A stretch of DNA of 64,000 nucleotides from contig NC_088304.1 of the NCBI RefSeq assembly GCF_032854445.1, positions 28,405,732-28,469,731 on the forward strand, written 5' to 3'. The position numbers and the translations under genes were made by a program. Shown here piece after piece: positions 48,198-60,314 of this stretch. Under the pieces are notes generated by a model. It saw nothing but the letters and a program-made list of their open reading frames with translations. It ran no database searches and was not told where the DNA came from. The DNA comes from Liolophura sinensis (lineage: Eukaryota; Mollusca; Polyplacophora; Chitonida; Chitonidae). The number at the start of each line of letters is the position of its first letter. Position 1 is the first letter of the stretch.

Positions 48198-49084
48198 ACT
48201 TTTTCACAGATTATTCGGGTTGAAACCAACATCATTTGTGCAATAATTAAAATAAAAATACCCGAACCTTTCCGGCTAAGTGTGGGTGTGGTTTCTTTAT
48301 TTTAAAGATATATTAGTCCTTGAATCTGTATATACAAATCGCGCATTGTTATGCGTTATTGATTTTTGTGTTCAGTGGTCTCGTAAACCCTGTTGTAAGA
48401 AGACTGAAAACTATAAGTACTTCTCATTTTGTAAGCAGAGCTTTGCGGTGATATGGCACACCCAGTTGTTATTGACAACGAAACAGCATTTCACAACAGA
48501 GCTCCATTGCATCGATTCAAACCCAAATTAACAGGATATTTAAGCTTACGACTTTCTTAAGGGACAGTAAGAAGACTTCGTTTATATCTGTAGCCTATGT
48601 TAGGCCATTTAAACTTTACGCTAATGTTGGATAAAAGTGTAAGTGTATACATTATTTCGCAAAAGCCCAACACCATTCGCTGGACCTAATGCTAATGCCA
48701 TTTCCAAAACAATAGTCGAAGTTTAGAGCCTGTTATATACATGGGTGTTAAAACATATTTGATTGACAAATTGTACACCTTTAAGTTTCGCGATATAATA
48801 ATATCAACGTCCTTGCCCGGACGTCAGAGACGCGGTAAAGATGCAAATTTTCAACCTCTGTGACACAAGATATGGACTCAGACTTGATGTCTGACAAAGT
48901 ACTTCTAGATTCTGCCTACTGTACGTGCGAGGCTTTCATGGCTCATGAGACCATTTGCTCAGTGTTACGTTCGGTAAAGACTTTTGATCTTTTACCCATA
49001 TGGTAGGTAAGTCAATCGTAAAAAAGTGTATTAGTACCTTGCCAAAGGTCACGTTTTTTTGTTTACTTATTTCATTACATTATC

Positions 49085-49150
49085 TCTAAAACTGTCCGTC
49101 GTCATATGAACGAACAATTCTTGAGTATGCCGTTAAACAACAAAAGATAA
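49085..49150 (+). mobile_element. SINE 3' tail fragment
   Basis: gtcgtcatatgaacgaacaa followed by ttcttgagtatgccgttaaa, matching the tails of the B and C families. Confidence 0.6.
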
Positions 49151-49225
49151 GGGTGTTTGTCTCTTAAGGGATAAACTCGATTAATTCATTATGTGATAGC
49201 AGGGTGTTTTTTTTTTTTTTTTGCT

Positions 49226-49389
49226 CACGCTCACTAGAGTTACCGCCCTTTAATCTGCACAACCACTACGTGGCGATGCAATATAGGTCAAACGTCCTCT
49301 TTCCAAAATTCAAGCAAGCCGATCAGTTCGACGAGAAATTAGTTAACCCACCCACCCTGCCCAGATACAATGATCTTGTAAATACGTAG
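49226..49389 (+). CDS. Possible terminal exon, unidentified
   Basis: After a T-rich tract and an AG at about 49236, the frame LPPFNLHNHYVAMQYRSNVL, then FPKFKQADQFDEKLVNPP, TLPRYNDLVNT and a stop looks protein-like in composition. I do not recognise it and found no partner exon. It may be chance. Confidence 0.2.
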
Positions 49390-49399
49390 TTGTTTCCTA

Positions 49400-52300
49400 C
49401 AACTAATTTTTTTCTTCCATTTAGTGAATGATTTACTGCTCAATTTCCATGACGATGACACTAAATGGTCCTCGTTTCATTTTATATTTCTCCAACTGTT
49501 ACGGCTTTCGTTTAACTCTTGGTCTACAACTACTGCGTATACTCTGGCTAACAGTAAGTTTAGATCCTCTCTCTTTGTAACGCTGGATCTCTATGTGCAA
49601 GGTCTCATCCTTTGAATACAGCTGTAACACATGTGTACAATGTATATGGGTTTGAACACGCCTAAGTGTTCCATAAGGTGGGGTTGTCTCCCTTGCGGTG
49701 TTCCCCAGGGAGCAATAGCAAAGTCATTCTTGTGTTTCCGCAGTGTGGGAGCTCGCCTGTGGTGTTCCTCAGCTAGCGATTAAAATCTTGTTCAAGCCAC
49801 ACCTGTGTTTCCACGTAGTCGGTGTTTTACGCCTGGGTGTTCACTGGGTGTGCGTAACCATACATAGTCGATCTGCCAGTGTGCCGGCGATCAGTACCAA
49901 TGGGGATTCAGTCACCAAAAGATAACAAAGTGCTTTTAGTAACAAAAGCCGTGGCCTATACTCTCCAATACATCTGATTGTTAACTTGGTTATTTAGTTA
50001 AGCGACACACATATATAATTAAACAAATAATAGCATTCTAGTCTCTCATGATTACCGTCCAATTAGCATGCACGCACTTTAATTTAACATCAGAAAATTT
50101 AATTAGCAGACTTCAAAATAGCATGCAGTTATTATCTATTCTTAAGAAAACAAAAGCGTACCCATAAAAGTTTTTGTTACTGACTCACAGCTTCACTGTA
50201 AGCAGATATTAAAATGTTGACAGGTTAAAAAAGTACTTAAACTCTTTTAAATAAGTGATAGTTAGAACAGACGGTCTATTTTGAAGTGGTGATTTCTTTT
50301 GTGTTCTTATCATGAATTTATCATTCTTCTTTGCTGAAAGTATGATTTTGTTTCTGGGAAAGATTGTTTCTAGTAAGTATTACAATGTGAAAATTGAAAC
50401 TGCCCCTCTTGTAAAGTCTGCGAGAGAGGAAACCGTTTTGGCCTTAGTGCAATATAGGCCCAGCAGATAAGATGTACCATTTGGAGGGTCTGTGGTTTTC
50501 TTCAAATGCAGCGAAGATGGGTAAATATTTTCCACAGCCTTTGCTACATGTACATATGAGTTGTTTAAAGCTGGCAGATCCTCAATATACCGTTTTGTGA
50601 ATAAGAAAGGTTGTGTACGTCTCTGGCAATGAATATGAAATTGAGTAGTGGGCTGATGATTGGTACTCAGAAATATTTCATTAATATTACCTAAAATCCG
50701 CGCTAACTGCCATAAAATCTAATTAAGTCGCATGTATGTAGCAAGGCATCGATAGTGACCATCACACCCGAACATTCCCTCAAAATGCACCGACGTAAGT
50801 ACATAGAGACCTAATTATGAGGTAGGGTTATTAGATGGTCTTAAAACAGCGCGGAATTACACTTTCTACCAGAAATGATCACTAAAGGGATTGATTTCTT
50901 CTCTAACCTTTGTTATTACGGCGTGAAAAAAACACCGTGCGTTTAAACGTCACTGAAATAACTTAGGCTAACGGATTATTTTTAACGTGGTATTAAAATT
51001 ACATAAATATGTTACCGTATGTGATATAAATTTGCTGGTAACGTCACAGAAAAGCCTTTAACTAATACATTCTTTTGGTCGTTTGTCAAGTGTGACGACA
51101 TTGTACCATAATAGACAACTCCGGACTGTCAGTTAAGAACACGCAATGGTGGGACATTGGATGTGGTGAATCCATCCATTAAGTCGGATCGGCCGACTCT
51201 GACATGAAAACTATAACCTCACCTAACGACCAGGTAAAGACTCCAGCCACCACATTGAGAATGACAAATTCCATACAAAAGATTTCCCACCTTTTCGGGC
51301 TATGGTATCTTTATTCTCTATAACTAATGAAACAGCACATGGATTAAAGATTCAAGACATGTTTTGTAAAAGACTGAATTTCTAACAACACCGAACATTC
51401 CAATGTTGACAACTTTACAACTTACTTAGGTCTGGCAAGTACACTTCTGGCAAGTACACTTTCAAGATTTTTTGAGAGGGGATTTGATCAATTCCCCCAA
51501 ATACCCACTCTCAGGTTTAGCTTACTCGTCATTAATTTGGAAAGATTATAAACTGTGTAATAAATTGTGATATTGTAGTGGATATAATGGAACCCGGCAA
51601 TAAAATCACGAATCCCACCGAGACTGGAACTGTATTTATTAGACACAATTCCATTACACTACATTGGTGTACCATTCGGCTGTCTTATAATCCCAGTAGG
51701 ACATGCTTGTTTAGTTCCCAGTGGTGTAAGTCTCTACATATACTCACGAAATTGGGCAGTTCGCTGAAGGTCGGAATTACGAAATTTCTGGTTAAAGTTA
51801 CCCAATTCTCCTGTGAATTAGACGGACTGATTTGCTCTTCAACGGGTGTTACTAAGGTGTGAAAACTCATCTGTTTCTCACCAGTTGAAATGTACTTGCG
51901 GATATTGCGTATAAGAGAACGACTTCATTAGCGTAAATGGACTTCACATCAGAATAGTTGTCGCTAAACACTACTTCTTACAAAATGTTTTGTTAACAGT
52001 TCCTCCGTACATATGGTTGGGGTTAAGCGCGTTTAACCTCAGAATCGTACTTCCTGGAAAAATTGCATTTCTAGTATAAGACCCACATGACCCCCGACTT
52101 CAGACGTCTTAAACGTTTTGACAACCTGAGCTGAAAAGAGCAAATTTGTATGAACTTTCAGATATTAGCACCGTCTACAGCTGAAACTGTACCATCTGAG
52201 TATGTTGTATATCAAAGTCTACTATCTGACTTACCTGTCGTAATCCAGAGTTAAGACAATTTATAGCCCTTCTGACCCCCTACCCTGGGCTGGTCTTATA

Positions 52301-52815
52301 TCCCCTGCGTGCGGGCCACCAGGTATTAATATCTTGTTAGCTTCGTTGAATATGACGCACGACGCAAATCATTGGACAAGTTTACTCTCTCTTGACGCAG
52401 TATCGAGGTAGAGATAAATAGGTTCACCACGGATGTCATTTTGCATCACTCGGAACTTAGCTGTCAAGAGGATATAGATCCAGACCTAGCATACAATCAG
52501 AGAGACAAAGGCATACTATATTTGGTTGTCTTTGAAATATCTGTTGACGACGCTTTTGATCTCCATTTGTTAACAATAATGACACAAAGTAAAAACCACA
52601 ACTGCGCTACATTGATAGAGGAATTGATCCATGGTCCGTGTGGCGTTATCGTTGTATGATCTGCTTTTCTCAAAACTATATATGATTTCCGCCAGGATAA
52701 AGAATTCACTGAAAGTTCATCTAATCAGCGTACGGCAAGGCTAAATCCATGCAAGATTATTTTGCAATAACAAGCGGTTAGTGTCATTTTGCGGTCATCA
52801 TTGGGAATGTCTTTT
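49400..52815. other. Unassigned DNA
   Basis: No recognisable gene, RNA or repeat. Frames such as 51578-51862 and 52441-52659 lack known motifs. Confidence 0.45.
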
Positions 52816-52817
52816 AG

Positions 52818-52948
52818 TAACCTGGGGATGGTCGTTGGTTTGCCCCGTGCTCAGCGCGGTTTCCTTTTAACATTTTGTCGTATAAGTGAAATGTTTTTGA
52901 GTACTGCATCAAAATTGAACCAAACAAATAAATAAGTAAATGAATAAT
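52818..52948 (+). mobile_element. SINE A, 3' half, diverged
   Basis: aacctggggatggtcgttgg, ccgtgctcagcgcggtttcc, gtcgtataagtgaaatgttt and taaataagtaaatgaataa. Confidence 0.7.
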
Positions 52949-53424
52949 TATGCAGAATAAATGTATCTACCTCGTTAATTTATACACAATGGGCTAAATC
53001 CAAATTTAACTACCCATCCTTTTAGTAGTAGCATGAGTGAAAACATAGATTATACGCAGCAGTAAAACAACCAATCAACCTACAGCTCTACCTAGCCAAT
53101 CTAAGACATAGGCTTTGCCCAGTTTTCATTCCATTCTTATGTCCACCTTGACACCGTTTGACACAAGCTAAATTTAATTACCATGCAGTTAATATATAGC
53201 TAAACTCTAATTTTACACAAGAAAAACATTTACCCTCAAAGTAAACAAATAAAATAGGCTGGATCTGGGGCTATGCGGTAAAAGTATGTATTGTGACCTT
53301 CGTAGTATTCTACAAACGTCTACCAAGGTAGCCAACGCACATCGTGGGCTAAATATAAACTTAAATACAATAGAAATGTCCAGTTGGCCAACCTGAAAGA
53401 CACACTTGGAGGAAACACACATCC

Positions 53425-53688
53425 TTTGTGGCGCAGTTGGTTAGCGCGCTTGCGTAGCGTAATAGCACAGGAGCCTCTTACAAATGCGGTCGCTGTGAGT
53501 TCAAGTCCAGCTCATGTTAGCTTCCTCTCCGGCCGTATGTGTGAAGGTCTGCTGTAACCTGCGGGTGGTCGTGGGTTTCCCCCGGGCTCTGCCCGGTTTC
53601 CATCCACCATAATGCTGGTCGCCGCGATATAAGTGAAATATTCTTGTGTACGGCGTAAGACACCAACCAAATAAATAAATAAATAAAT
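53425..53688 (+). mobile_element. SINE A, full length
   Basis: ttgtggcgcagttggttagc head, gtgagttcaagtccagctca, ctgcccggtttccatccacc and gtgtacggcgtaagacacca with (AAAT)n. Confidence 0.9.
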
Positions 53689-54219
53689 CATAGGGATGAC
53701 GAGTGTAGGTCACTAAAATCCTAGTTGGTTATGAGTGTATTTTGTTAGTGGGGGTTGACTGAACAGTGCTAGGGAGCTATGGATATACGGTGCTAGGAGG
53801 TTTAGTGGTTTTGTAATTTATAAGTGGTATTGAAAATTCCTGTCTGTTTAGTTTCTGTTGTTTGACGAATTGATAGTCTGTTCGAAAATTGTCTTTCCGT
53901 TGATAAACAAAACTTTGAAACTCTATATGTCGTTTACAGTAGGGGCTCTTAATTTCCAGAACACCTCGTCCACAACATGGACAGTTTGTAAACTTTTTGT
54001 CAGATGACGCAAGGCGGCTTGTGCGCTGGTGTTGTTGGCGTTATGGCGCTAATCAAGAACGGGTTGTTACACCTACAGAACCGATTTACAGGTTCGACCC
54101 GGCGTGATTAGCCGGGGTTTATCCCTGTCGCCCGCGAAGGTGAGAAGGATGAACAGGCTCTGATGTTCCCGTTAATGGTTCCTTTACTGATGGCTGTTTG
54201 TTGGTCCGCACTGGGAACT

Positions 54220-54840
54220 CTCAATGTACATGCAAGCCTCCGCTGGGGGTACGCGGACGGCCAGGGTAAAAACACGCTTTTAACAACATATTAAAGAGTA
54301 ATTCTCTCTCTAGCGTGAACACATTCACTTTGAGCACACATAGATAATACAACAAAACACACATACAATCAGTATAAAAAGAATATGCCAGAACAACAAC
54401 TACGGCAAGCAGTGACATGGCAAGAGACAGGAAGTCCAGTATATGGGCCGGCTGTGTAGCAAAGTCCTCTGGCCCGTCTGTGATCGGTTGGGGTGGGGGT
54501 GGTGGGGCATAAGTCACTTTGGCCAAGACAGACCATGAAACCAGCGATAACCGCTGAATTATTTTACTGTCATTTAGCAGCCGGGGAATCGCTTACGGGG
54601 GTATCCTAACATCTAGTATCCGGACTGAACGCACCTGTACGTTTCCATAGCACCACTGTTACGGAGAAATCGGCAACGTGCCCTCCGGCAACAAGTCTCT
54701 CTATCAGCGAAAGCAACTGCGCTGGGAGAAACAAGTCCTCGGACAGATAACCTAGCTCAAACGATGTAACATGACTATGGTACTGCTGAACTGCGTCAAG
54801 GAGAAGGTGCGCAGTTAATTCTACATTACGGATGATGTTT
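54220..54840 (-). CDS. Two exon-like minus-strand ORFs, unidentified
   Basis: Segment 1 (about 54833-54610) reads NVELTAHLLLDAVQQYHSHV, then FELGYLSEDLFLPAQLLSLI and ERLVAGGHVADFSVTVVLW. Segment 2 (about 54526-54221) reads AKVTYAPPPPPQPITDGPED, then a hydrophobic, membrane-like stretch ILDFLSLAMSLLAVVVVLAY. The composition is protein-like and an acceptor (aaaataattcag) precedes segment 2. The available splice phases do not join the two segments simply, and I recognise neither. Confidence 0.22.
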
Positions 54841-55085
54841 GCAAAGCGAAATAACAGGAATAACCGCTACCTGGGTCCTGTCGAACATACAACCAACAAC
54901 GCACGGATCGTTTGTATACTTTACAAACATGTAGAGGCATGCACCGAACGTTATGACAATACCTTTACAGATAGAATATACAAGATTGAAGTGACACGTA
55001 ATCCATATATTTTACAAGCTGACCATCCCATCGGCTGAAGCCTTCAGGTAAAGGTTACACAGGGTGGATGTGCAGCCCGGCACCC

Positions 55086-55285
55086 NNNNNNNNNNNNNNN
55101 NNNNNNNNNNNNNNNNNNNNNNNNNNNNNNNNNNNNNNNNNNNNNNNNNNNNNNNNNNNNNNNNNNNNNNNNNNNNNNNNNNNNNNNNNNNNNNNNNNNN
55201 NNNNNNNNNNNNNNNNNNNNNNNNNNNNNNNNNNNNNNNNNNNNNNNNNNNNNNNNNNNNNNNNNNNNNNNNNNNNNNNNNNNNN
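55086..55285. other. Assembly gap (200 N)
   Basis: A run of N. By comparison with the second copy of the duplication it should contain an ankyrin exon and the left edge of the first copy. Open frames drawn through it are meaningless. Confidence 0.99.
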
Positions 55286-55293
55286 AGAATACA
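55286..55293 (+). CDS. 3' end of an ankyrin-repeat exon (rest lost in gap)
   Basis: The bases AGAATACA followed by GTAAGTGG match the end of the ankyrin exon at 59973-60071 (AGAATAGA followed by GTAAGTAG), and the following intron is also homologous. The body of this exon lies in the 200-base run of N. Confidence 0.5.
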
Positions 55294-56855
55294 GTAAGTG
55301 GTTGTCTTCGATGTTTTAGCAATGCTTACACAAGGCTTGTTTTCGTGTACGTGAACACGGCACTGGTTCTTCTCGGCCCATTTTAGTTTCTCGAGTGCAC
55401 ACAACCACTGTTTACCACATATCTGTAGACGATCTGAACAGAGTTTCCAGCTGGTGTGGTGCAAGGCTTTTTGGAAAATCATTATTGAAGAACTACTGTT
55501 CAAGTTTATTTTTTTTATATAATTAGATATATACCCCTGTATATGTTGTTAAATTGAGTGTAAAAATATTGAAAAGGGTGCAATAATCAGAGTAATGTGC
55601 CACCTAAAATCAGTAGGTAATTATGAGGCTGGTTTTATGCATATTTTCCGCCAGCACACGTTAGTTTCCGCTGAATTACATGTAAGTCTTACACGTCCGA
55701 CTTTTCCCAGCGCAGCGGTTAGTGTTTCACCATTTAGTACGGTGTTCAAAAAGGTACAAGAATGACAACAGAATGTCGAATTTCTCCACGAAATGGTTTG
55801 CTGCTCTCCTACATTTGTAAAAACACGTCGTGGAAGAGCCCTGAAGTTAGCCTTTTTAAAAAATTACCAAGGGTTTGGCCCTGGGGAAGGCGTGGATTCA
55901 CAGCATAAGAAGGAAGGATTTAATACCCAGCCATATCTGCTCTCGACAGTGTACAACTCAAAGTTGCTCAATCAAAAAAGTTGTATTTCACTTTTGTCGT
56001 TTGGATATAGTGAAACAGGATCTCATCATGTGGGCTAAAAACAATTAGTAGTCGAGACGAACTCTACAAAAACATCTGAACAGTAGCCCAATGCACAGTT
56101 TGGGTACATGTGCAGTTCTTTACATATTTCCCTGAGCATACCAATTGGAAGGTTGTGTATACTGCAAATATTCAACGGCTTTCCTCTAATAGTTATATTC
56201 CAATTGGATTTATCAAACTCATGGAAGAATGAATAAATTTGCATACTCGGTCTGTTGCACTTTTGAGTGTGTGGAGACAAAGGCTTTTACTCCTGAAATT
56301 TTGGGCAGACCAAAGATGCTAGCTGTGAAATGCTAATTTCCAATTTAAACACTTGAGCGCATTTTTATTTGGGAAATCTCTGAGCTAATGATTTCCGCTG
56401 CTCATTGGGCAACTCAAACTACCACTCTGAAGTTATGTGATTAAAACTTGGAAATGCAAAAACAGCAAGTGGAAGACATTCTTAACCTGGAACACCTAAA
56501 AGCCAAATCTTTCCTAATCTTGGGCATTGACATTGTCAAAATATAGAACTCACGATTTGACTTCTGCCATTATGTACGTGTTCGACTTTCACACACACAT
56601 AACATAGAGTTTCCAACTGTTGTGCGGCAAGACTTTCTGAATATGTTTATTACAAAAATCAGCATATATCTGTTTAAGGTTTTGGCAGAGCGCAACGACA
56701 GGCGCTTTGCCTCGATGCTTGTGTGTACTGGACACATAACTATAATGTAAATATCATTCAGGTTCTGGAGAAGTGAAACAAGTTCAGTTTTTAGGGTCTG
56801 TTCGTGTCTGCTTTTTTAAGTACAGTTTTACTGATTCCTCATTGTGTTTACACAG

Positions 56856-56954
56856 GAAGGACAAACAGCTTTACACCGGTCAGGATCATGCGGTAGCATA
56901 GATCTTCTACGTCAACTGGTAGAGAAGAGCGATGATATAAACCTACAGGATCAG
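56856..56954 (+). CDS. Ankyrin-repeat exon (copy 1)
   Basis: The acceptor is ttgtgtttacacag and the donor is GTACGT. The exon is exactly 99 bp, phase 0, encoding one 33-residue ankyrin repeat that begins EGQTALHRSGSCGSIDLLRQ and ends DINLQDQ. It has the family signature G-x-TALH, G-x-x-DLLR-x-LV and D-x-N-x-Q-D. Ankyrin repeats are protein-binding helical hairpins. This would be one internal repeat of a larger protein whose ends are outside the window. Confidence 0.75.
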
Positions 56955-57100
56955 GTACGTGGTTCTGGGCTACGGAATGTTTTAACACTATTTATGTTCT
57001 GTTCTGTTAACCATTACTCACTGTCTTTTTTTCAATTTTTGATTTCTTTCTTTTAGTAATGTGTTATAGTTTGTGTGCTGTTTTCATTTCATATAATTAA

Positions 57101-57330
57101 GGACGTACAGCATAGAGAGTAAAAGCAGAGCCGCGACGACAATGTGATAGCTGGCAACTGGTCAGACATAATTGATGAAATACGTTCTCTTGTCAGTTGT
57201 CTCAGTCAGAGTTTTATTGTAACTGTTCATGTAACTGCATAAATACTAGCAATTCACCCGTCCCTTAACACCATGGCTTAAGCAGAATAAAGTAAAAAAA
57301 AAAGGAGTGATGTTAAATGGAATTTATTAG
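57101..57330 (+). repeat. Dispersed ~220-bp repeat
   Basis: This copy begins cgtacagcatagagagtaaa and ends ttaaatggaatttattagat. Related copies occur at 61876-62092, 34236-34430, 44790-45025 and partly 35165-35330 and 35456. It shows no coding potential. Shared internal marks are gtaactgcataaatactagcaa and ggcttaagcagaat(a/t). Confidence 0.6.
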
Positions 57331-57470
57331 ATGGGGTGGTCTGGAAATTGTCACAATGCTGTTTCGTCATTCCATGTATCATACAGTTACATTAAAGCAC
57401 TGCAAAATGGAATCAGACCACGGGTAGCCTTAGTCCACAAGCTAATCTTGGTGTATGCAGCCGTTCAGTT

Positions 57471-57990
57471 GTGTGGTTGTTTATTCCAGTAGTTTCGACC
57501 TGGCCGGTCGTGTCGTTTACATCGTATGCTGGATTTGGAACATTTATTTGTGACGCCTTTATTAATAATGAACATATGTTCTCCCTAGTTTTCGACCTTA
57601 AAAAGCTCTACGACACGGCTGGGAATTATGGAACCTTAAAAGATCTATCAGATCTGGGTCTTACAGTCCGCTTACCATTATGTATATCTAAATTTTTATA
57701 TGAATTAAAGGTACGGGTGGGGCCCACTCTTTCTAACTCTCATGAGCAGGGAATGGGTGTACCCCAGAGCAGTATGCTCTCACCAGCACTGATTGGCATT
57801 AACATGAATAGCTTAGGCCAAACCGTTGGCATCTGGCACAGTGTATTGTTTGTATGTTTATGTGCTACTGTGCTAAAAACATGTATAACATCAAGCGTCA
57901 GCTGCAGCTTTGTCTTTATAAGATCGACAAATGTGCAGTTGAGACCAGTTTTACATTTTCTACGTCAAAAACCTCAAAATACTTAATATA
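57471..57990 (+). pseudogene. LINE reverse-transcriptase fragment (Jockey/CR1-type), copy 1
   Basis: The segment VFDLKKLYDTAGNYGTLKDL followed by DLGLTVRLP, FLYELKVRVGPTLSNSHEQ and GMGVPQ corresponds to RT motifs of Jockey/CR1-type LINEs. The frame is lost before a YxDD motif. It is a non-functional remnant within an ankyrin-gene intron. Confidence 0.75.
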
Positions 57991-58215
57991 TCCAAAGAGG
58001 TGAACAAATTGAACACGATGAAGACACGGCACCTACCGCGGGCTAAGCGGAATGAGACACAGTCATGAAGCAGTGCGTCAGAGATTCTGGACGCTCTGTC
58101 CACATCTACTTGCAAAAGAAATATACTCACTGTAAAACCTAAGAAACCTAGAATGAATTCGTTTGATGGAATAACCTTGACACACTTTTTTTGCAGCAAT
58201 AACTTGTAATGCTGA
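57985..58215 (-). mobile_element. Retroelement 3'-end remnant, minus orientation
   Basis: The reverse complement matches the plus-strand element at 39.34-39.53 kb (caagtt..tgca..gtcaaggttattccatcaaacg and gagcgtccagaatctctg). It lies between two LINE RT fragments, so it is either an insertion into the LINE or a junction of independent remnants. Confidence 0.55.
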
Positions 58216-58261
58216 GTCTCCTTCTTTACCTCTTCCACAACCCAAATTAATATTTTATCTA

Positions 58262-58570
58262 CGTAAACATGTGGAATCTTAAAAGATCTTTCAGATATGG
58301 GTCTAACAGGCGCATACCATTATTTATCTCTGAATTTTTATCTGACCGTGAATTAAAGTTAGGTGTGGTGTGCAGTCTTTCTAACTCTTATTAGCAGGAA
58401 ATGGGTGTACCCCACAGCGGTATACTATCACCAACACTGATTAACATTAAATTAAATAGCGTAGACAAAACTTTGACATCTGGCACAGTCGGTTATTTCT
58501 ATGTTGATGATTTTCTCATGTGCGACGGTGCTAAAGATATAAATAACATCGGGCGTCGTTAAAATCCCAT
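58262..58570 (+). pseudogene. Second LINE RT fragment with YVDD motif
   Basis: This stretch repeats the RT segment (GILKDLSDMG, then MGVP, LSPTL) and continues into FYVDDFLMC, the catalytic YxDD box missing from the fragment at 57.5 kb. Stops and frame changes make it a pseudogene. It has no full equivalent in the second duplicate, where only one RT fragment is present. Confidence 0.65.
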
Positions 58571-58604
58571 ATAAAAATACTAAAAGCTAAATGTACAAAT
58601 CTAT

Positions 58605-59095
58605 GTGTCGAAACAGACATTCATAAACCATCAGTCAACCAATAAAGACCTTACGGATCAATAATCGCAAGGCCAATTCACGACACGACGTTGAAGACAA
58701 AGTACCAAGAAGCAAAGAAAGTATATAAAGTACGAAAATAGGACGAAATCATACAAACAGATACAGTCAACAGTTCTCAGCGATGTAGGAAATACACAAG
58801 GTATATTCTGGTTGACTGAGTGAAATCAGTGTTCAAACCGTGTACCATGCTTGAATATAAGTTGTCGGTAATAAAAATGCATCTTAATTGGGCTTTCATT
58901 GCAACTCTTCATGTATCCAAAGCGGCGGGCAAATTCAATAAGACAGAGATACGTCCCCTAGCCAGAGCCTAAGCAGAATTAGACACAGTCATAAAACAGA
59001 TCACCATAGATTGTTGGAGAAACTTGGAGTGAAGGCGTTTGAAGGAATAACCTTGACACACTAGTTTTTGCAGGAATTACTTGAAATATTAACCC
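58605..59095 (-). mobile_element. Retroelement 3'-end remnant, minus orientation
   Basis: Homologous to 36.9-37.27 kb (shared caaagcggcgg, aataatcgcaag, acagtcaaca) and, in its right part, to the segment ending ccttgacacactagtttttgcagg found also at 62.9 kb. Confidence 0.5.
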
Positions 59096-59194
59096 AAGTT
59101 AATATTTCATCTACGTAAGCATCATAAATTCAATACAAATCACTTAACAATTAAGTAGCATTTTGTTGATATTGAGGTTAATTACCCGGATTTA

Positions 59195-59600
59195 AATTTG
59201 TATATACTGATGGATCAAAGGATGTGGACTGTGCATCTGCGGCTGTCTTACAACGGCAAGTCTCTTCTCTTCGTCATCCATCTTCTTCAGTCTTCTCTAC
59301 CGAGATCAGCGCCATACTTCTTATCAGATACAAGTGCGTAATAAAGTGAACACTATTCACCCTGTCACTGGTTATAATTCGGATAAACGTGATATGTCTC
59401 GGAGAGACTACATAGTTTTAGCGAGGTGTCCTATTGGGCATCCTCATTTAACTGGCAATTTTATTGTGGATAGGGCCACTGTCCTACGGTGTGCTGGGTG
59501 CGCTGCTATGTTCGGCAAAGACTACACACAGTCAACTCTACATGTAATTTGTCTGACAGCATTGCAGGTGATGCTGTGATAAAATTCTTGAGGGCCATTG
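59195..59600 (+). pseudogene. LINE RNase H and C-terminal remnant, copy 1
   Basis: LYTDGSKDVDCASAAVLQ followed by VFSTEISAI matches the start of a LINE RNase H domain (YTDGS aspartate, then the glutamate helix). The frame then jumps to HPVTGYNSDKRDMSRRDYIV and RCPIGHPHLTGNF, the cysteine-rich C-terminus of the same LINE class. The 3' tail reads ttgagggccattggcc. The central RNase H part is deleted. Confidence 0.7.
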
Positions 59601-59972
59601 GCCTATATCATAAAATATGAGTTTTACTGATTATTATTATTAATATACATATGGATGGAAAGATATATGGATATACAATATGTAAAAAACTATTTTAAAA
59701 ATCTCGTGGTTTTCGAGTGTTAACGGTCTTGATTTTTCTTGTCTGCTTTTAAACATGTTTGTTTTAATTTTGATGTTTTCACCATCATGTCGAAAACAAT
59801 CACCGCCTCTTGTTCTCGCCACAATATGGCTGAAACATTGCCAATGTGGCATTAAGCCGAAATCATTCATTCAGTGTTACTCCTCTGTGAGGTATGACTT
59901 CTACGAGGCTAGCAGGAGCCTTTTAATAATTTGATGTGTACTGATATCTGTTATTTATATCATATATAACAG

Positions 59973-60071
59973 CGTGGGCAGGCACTTTTACATCAGGCGG
60001 GAATCTGTGGTAACGAGTGTTTTATCCGTATTTTGCTGGAGCAAGGTGCCAACGTCAACGTACAGAATAGA
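59973..60071 (+). CDS. Ankyrin-repeat exon (second type)
   Basis: The acceptor is catatataacag and the donor is GTAAGT. It is 99 bp, phase 0, and encodes one 33-residue repeat with RGQALLHQAGICGNE, ILLEQGANVNVQ and a terminal NR. GANVNVQ is the typical end of an ankyrin repeat. It lies between the two DINLQD-type exons, so the gene alternates repeat types along the plus strand. Confidence 0.75.
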
Positions 60072-60257
60072 GTAAGTAGTTGTCTTCGATATTTTAGCAA
60101 TGCTTATACAATATTTTCGTGTGCATACTACCACTGTTTACCACATATCTGTAGACGATCTGAACAAAGTTTCCAGCTGGTGTGGTGCAAGACTTTCTAA
60201 AAACTCATTATTGAAGAACTACTGTTAAATTTGATTTTTGATTTACAAATAGTTATA

Positions 60258-60260
60258 TAC

Positions 60261-60310
<50 letters not shown>
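60258..60310. repeat. (TA)n microsatellite
   Basis: About 23 TA units in copy 2 of the duplication. The homologous place in copy 1 (55530-55545) has only a few. Confidence 0.9.

Positions 60311-60314
<4 letters not shown>

Noticed and set aside
55012-55503. 163-codon minus-strand frame
   Set aside because: Most of it is the N gap, so continuity is artificial.
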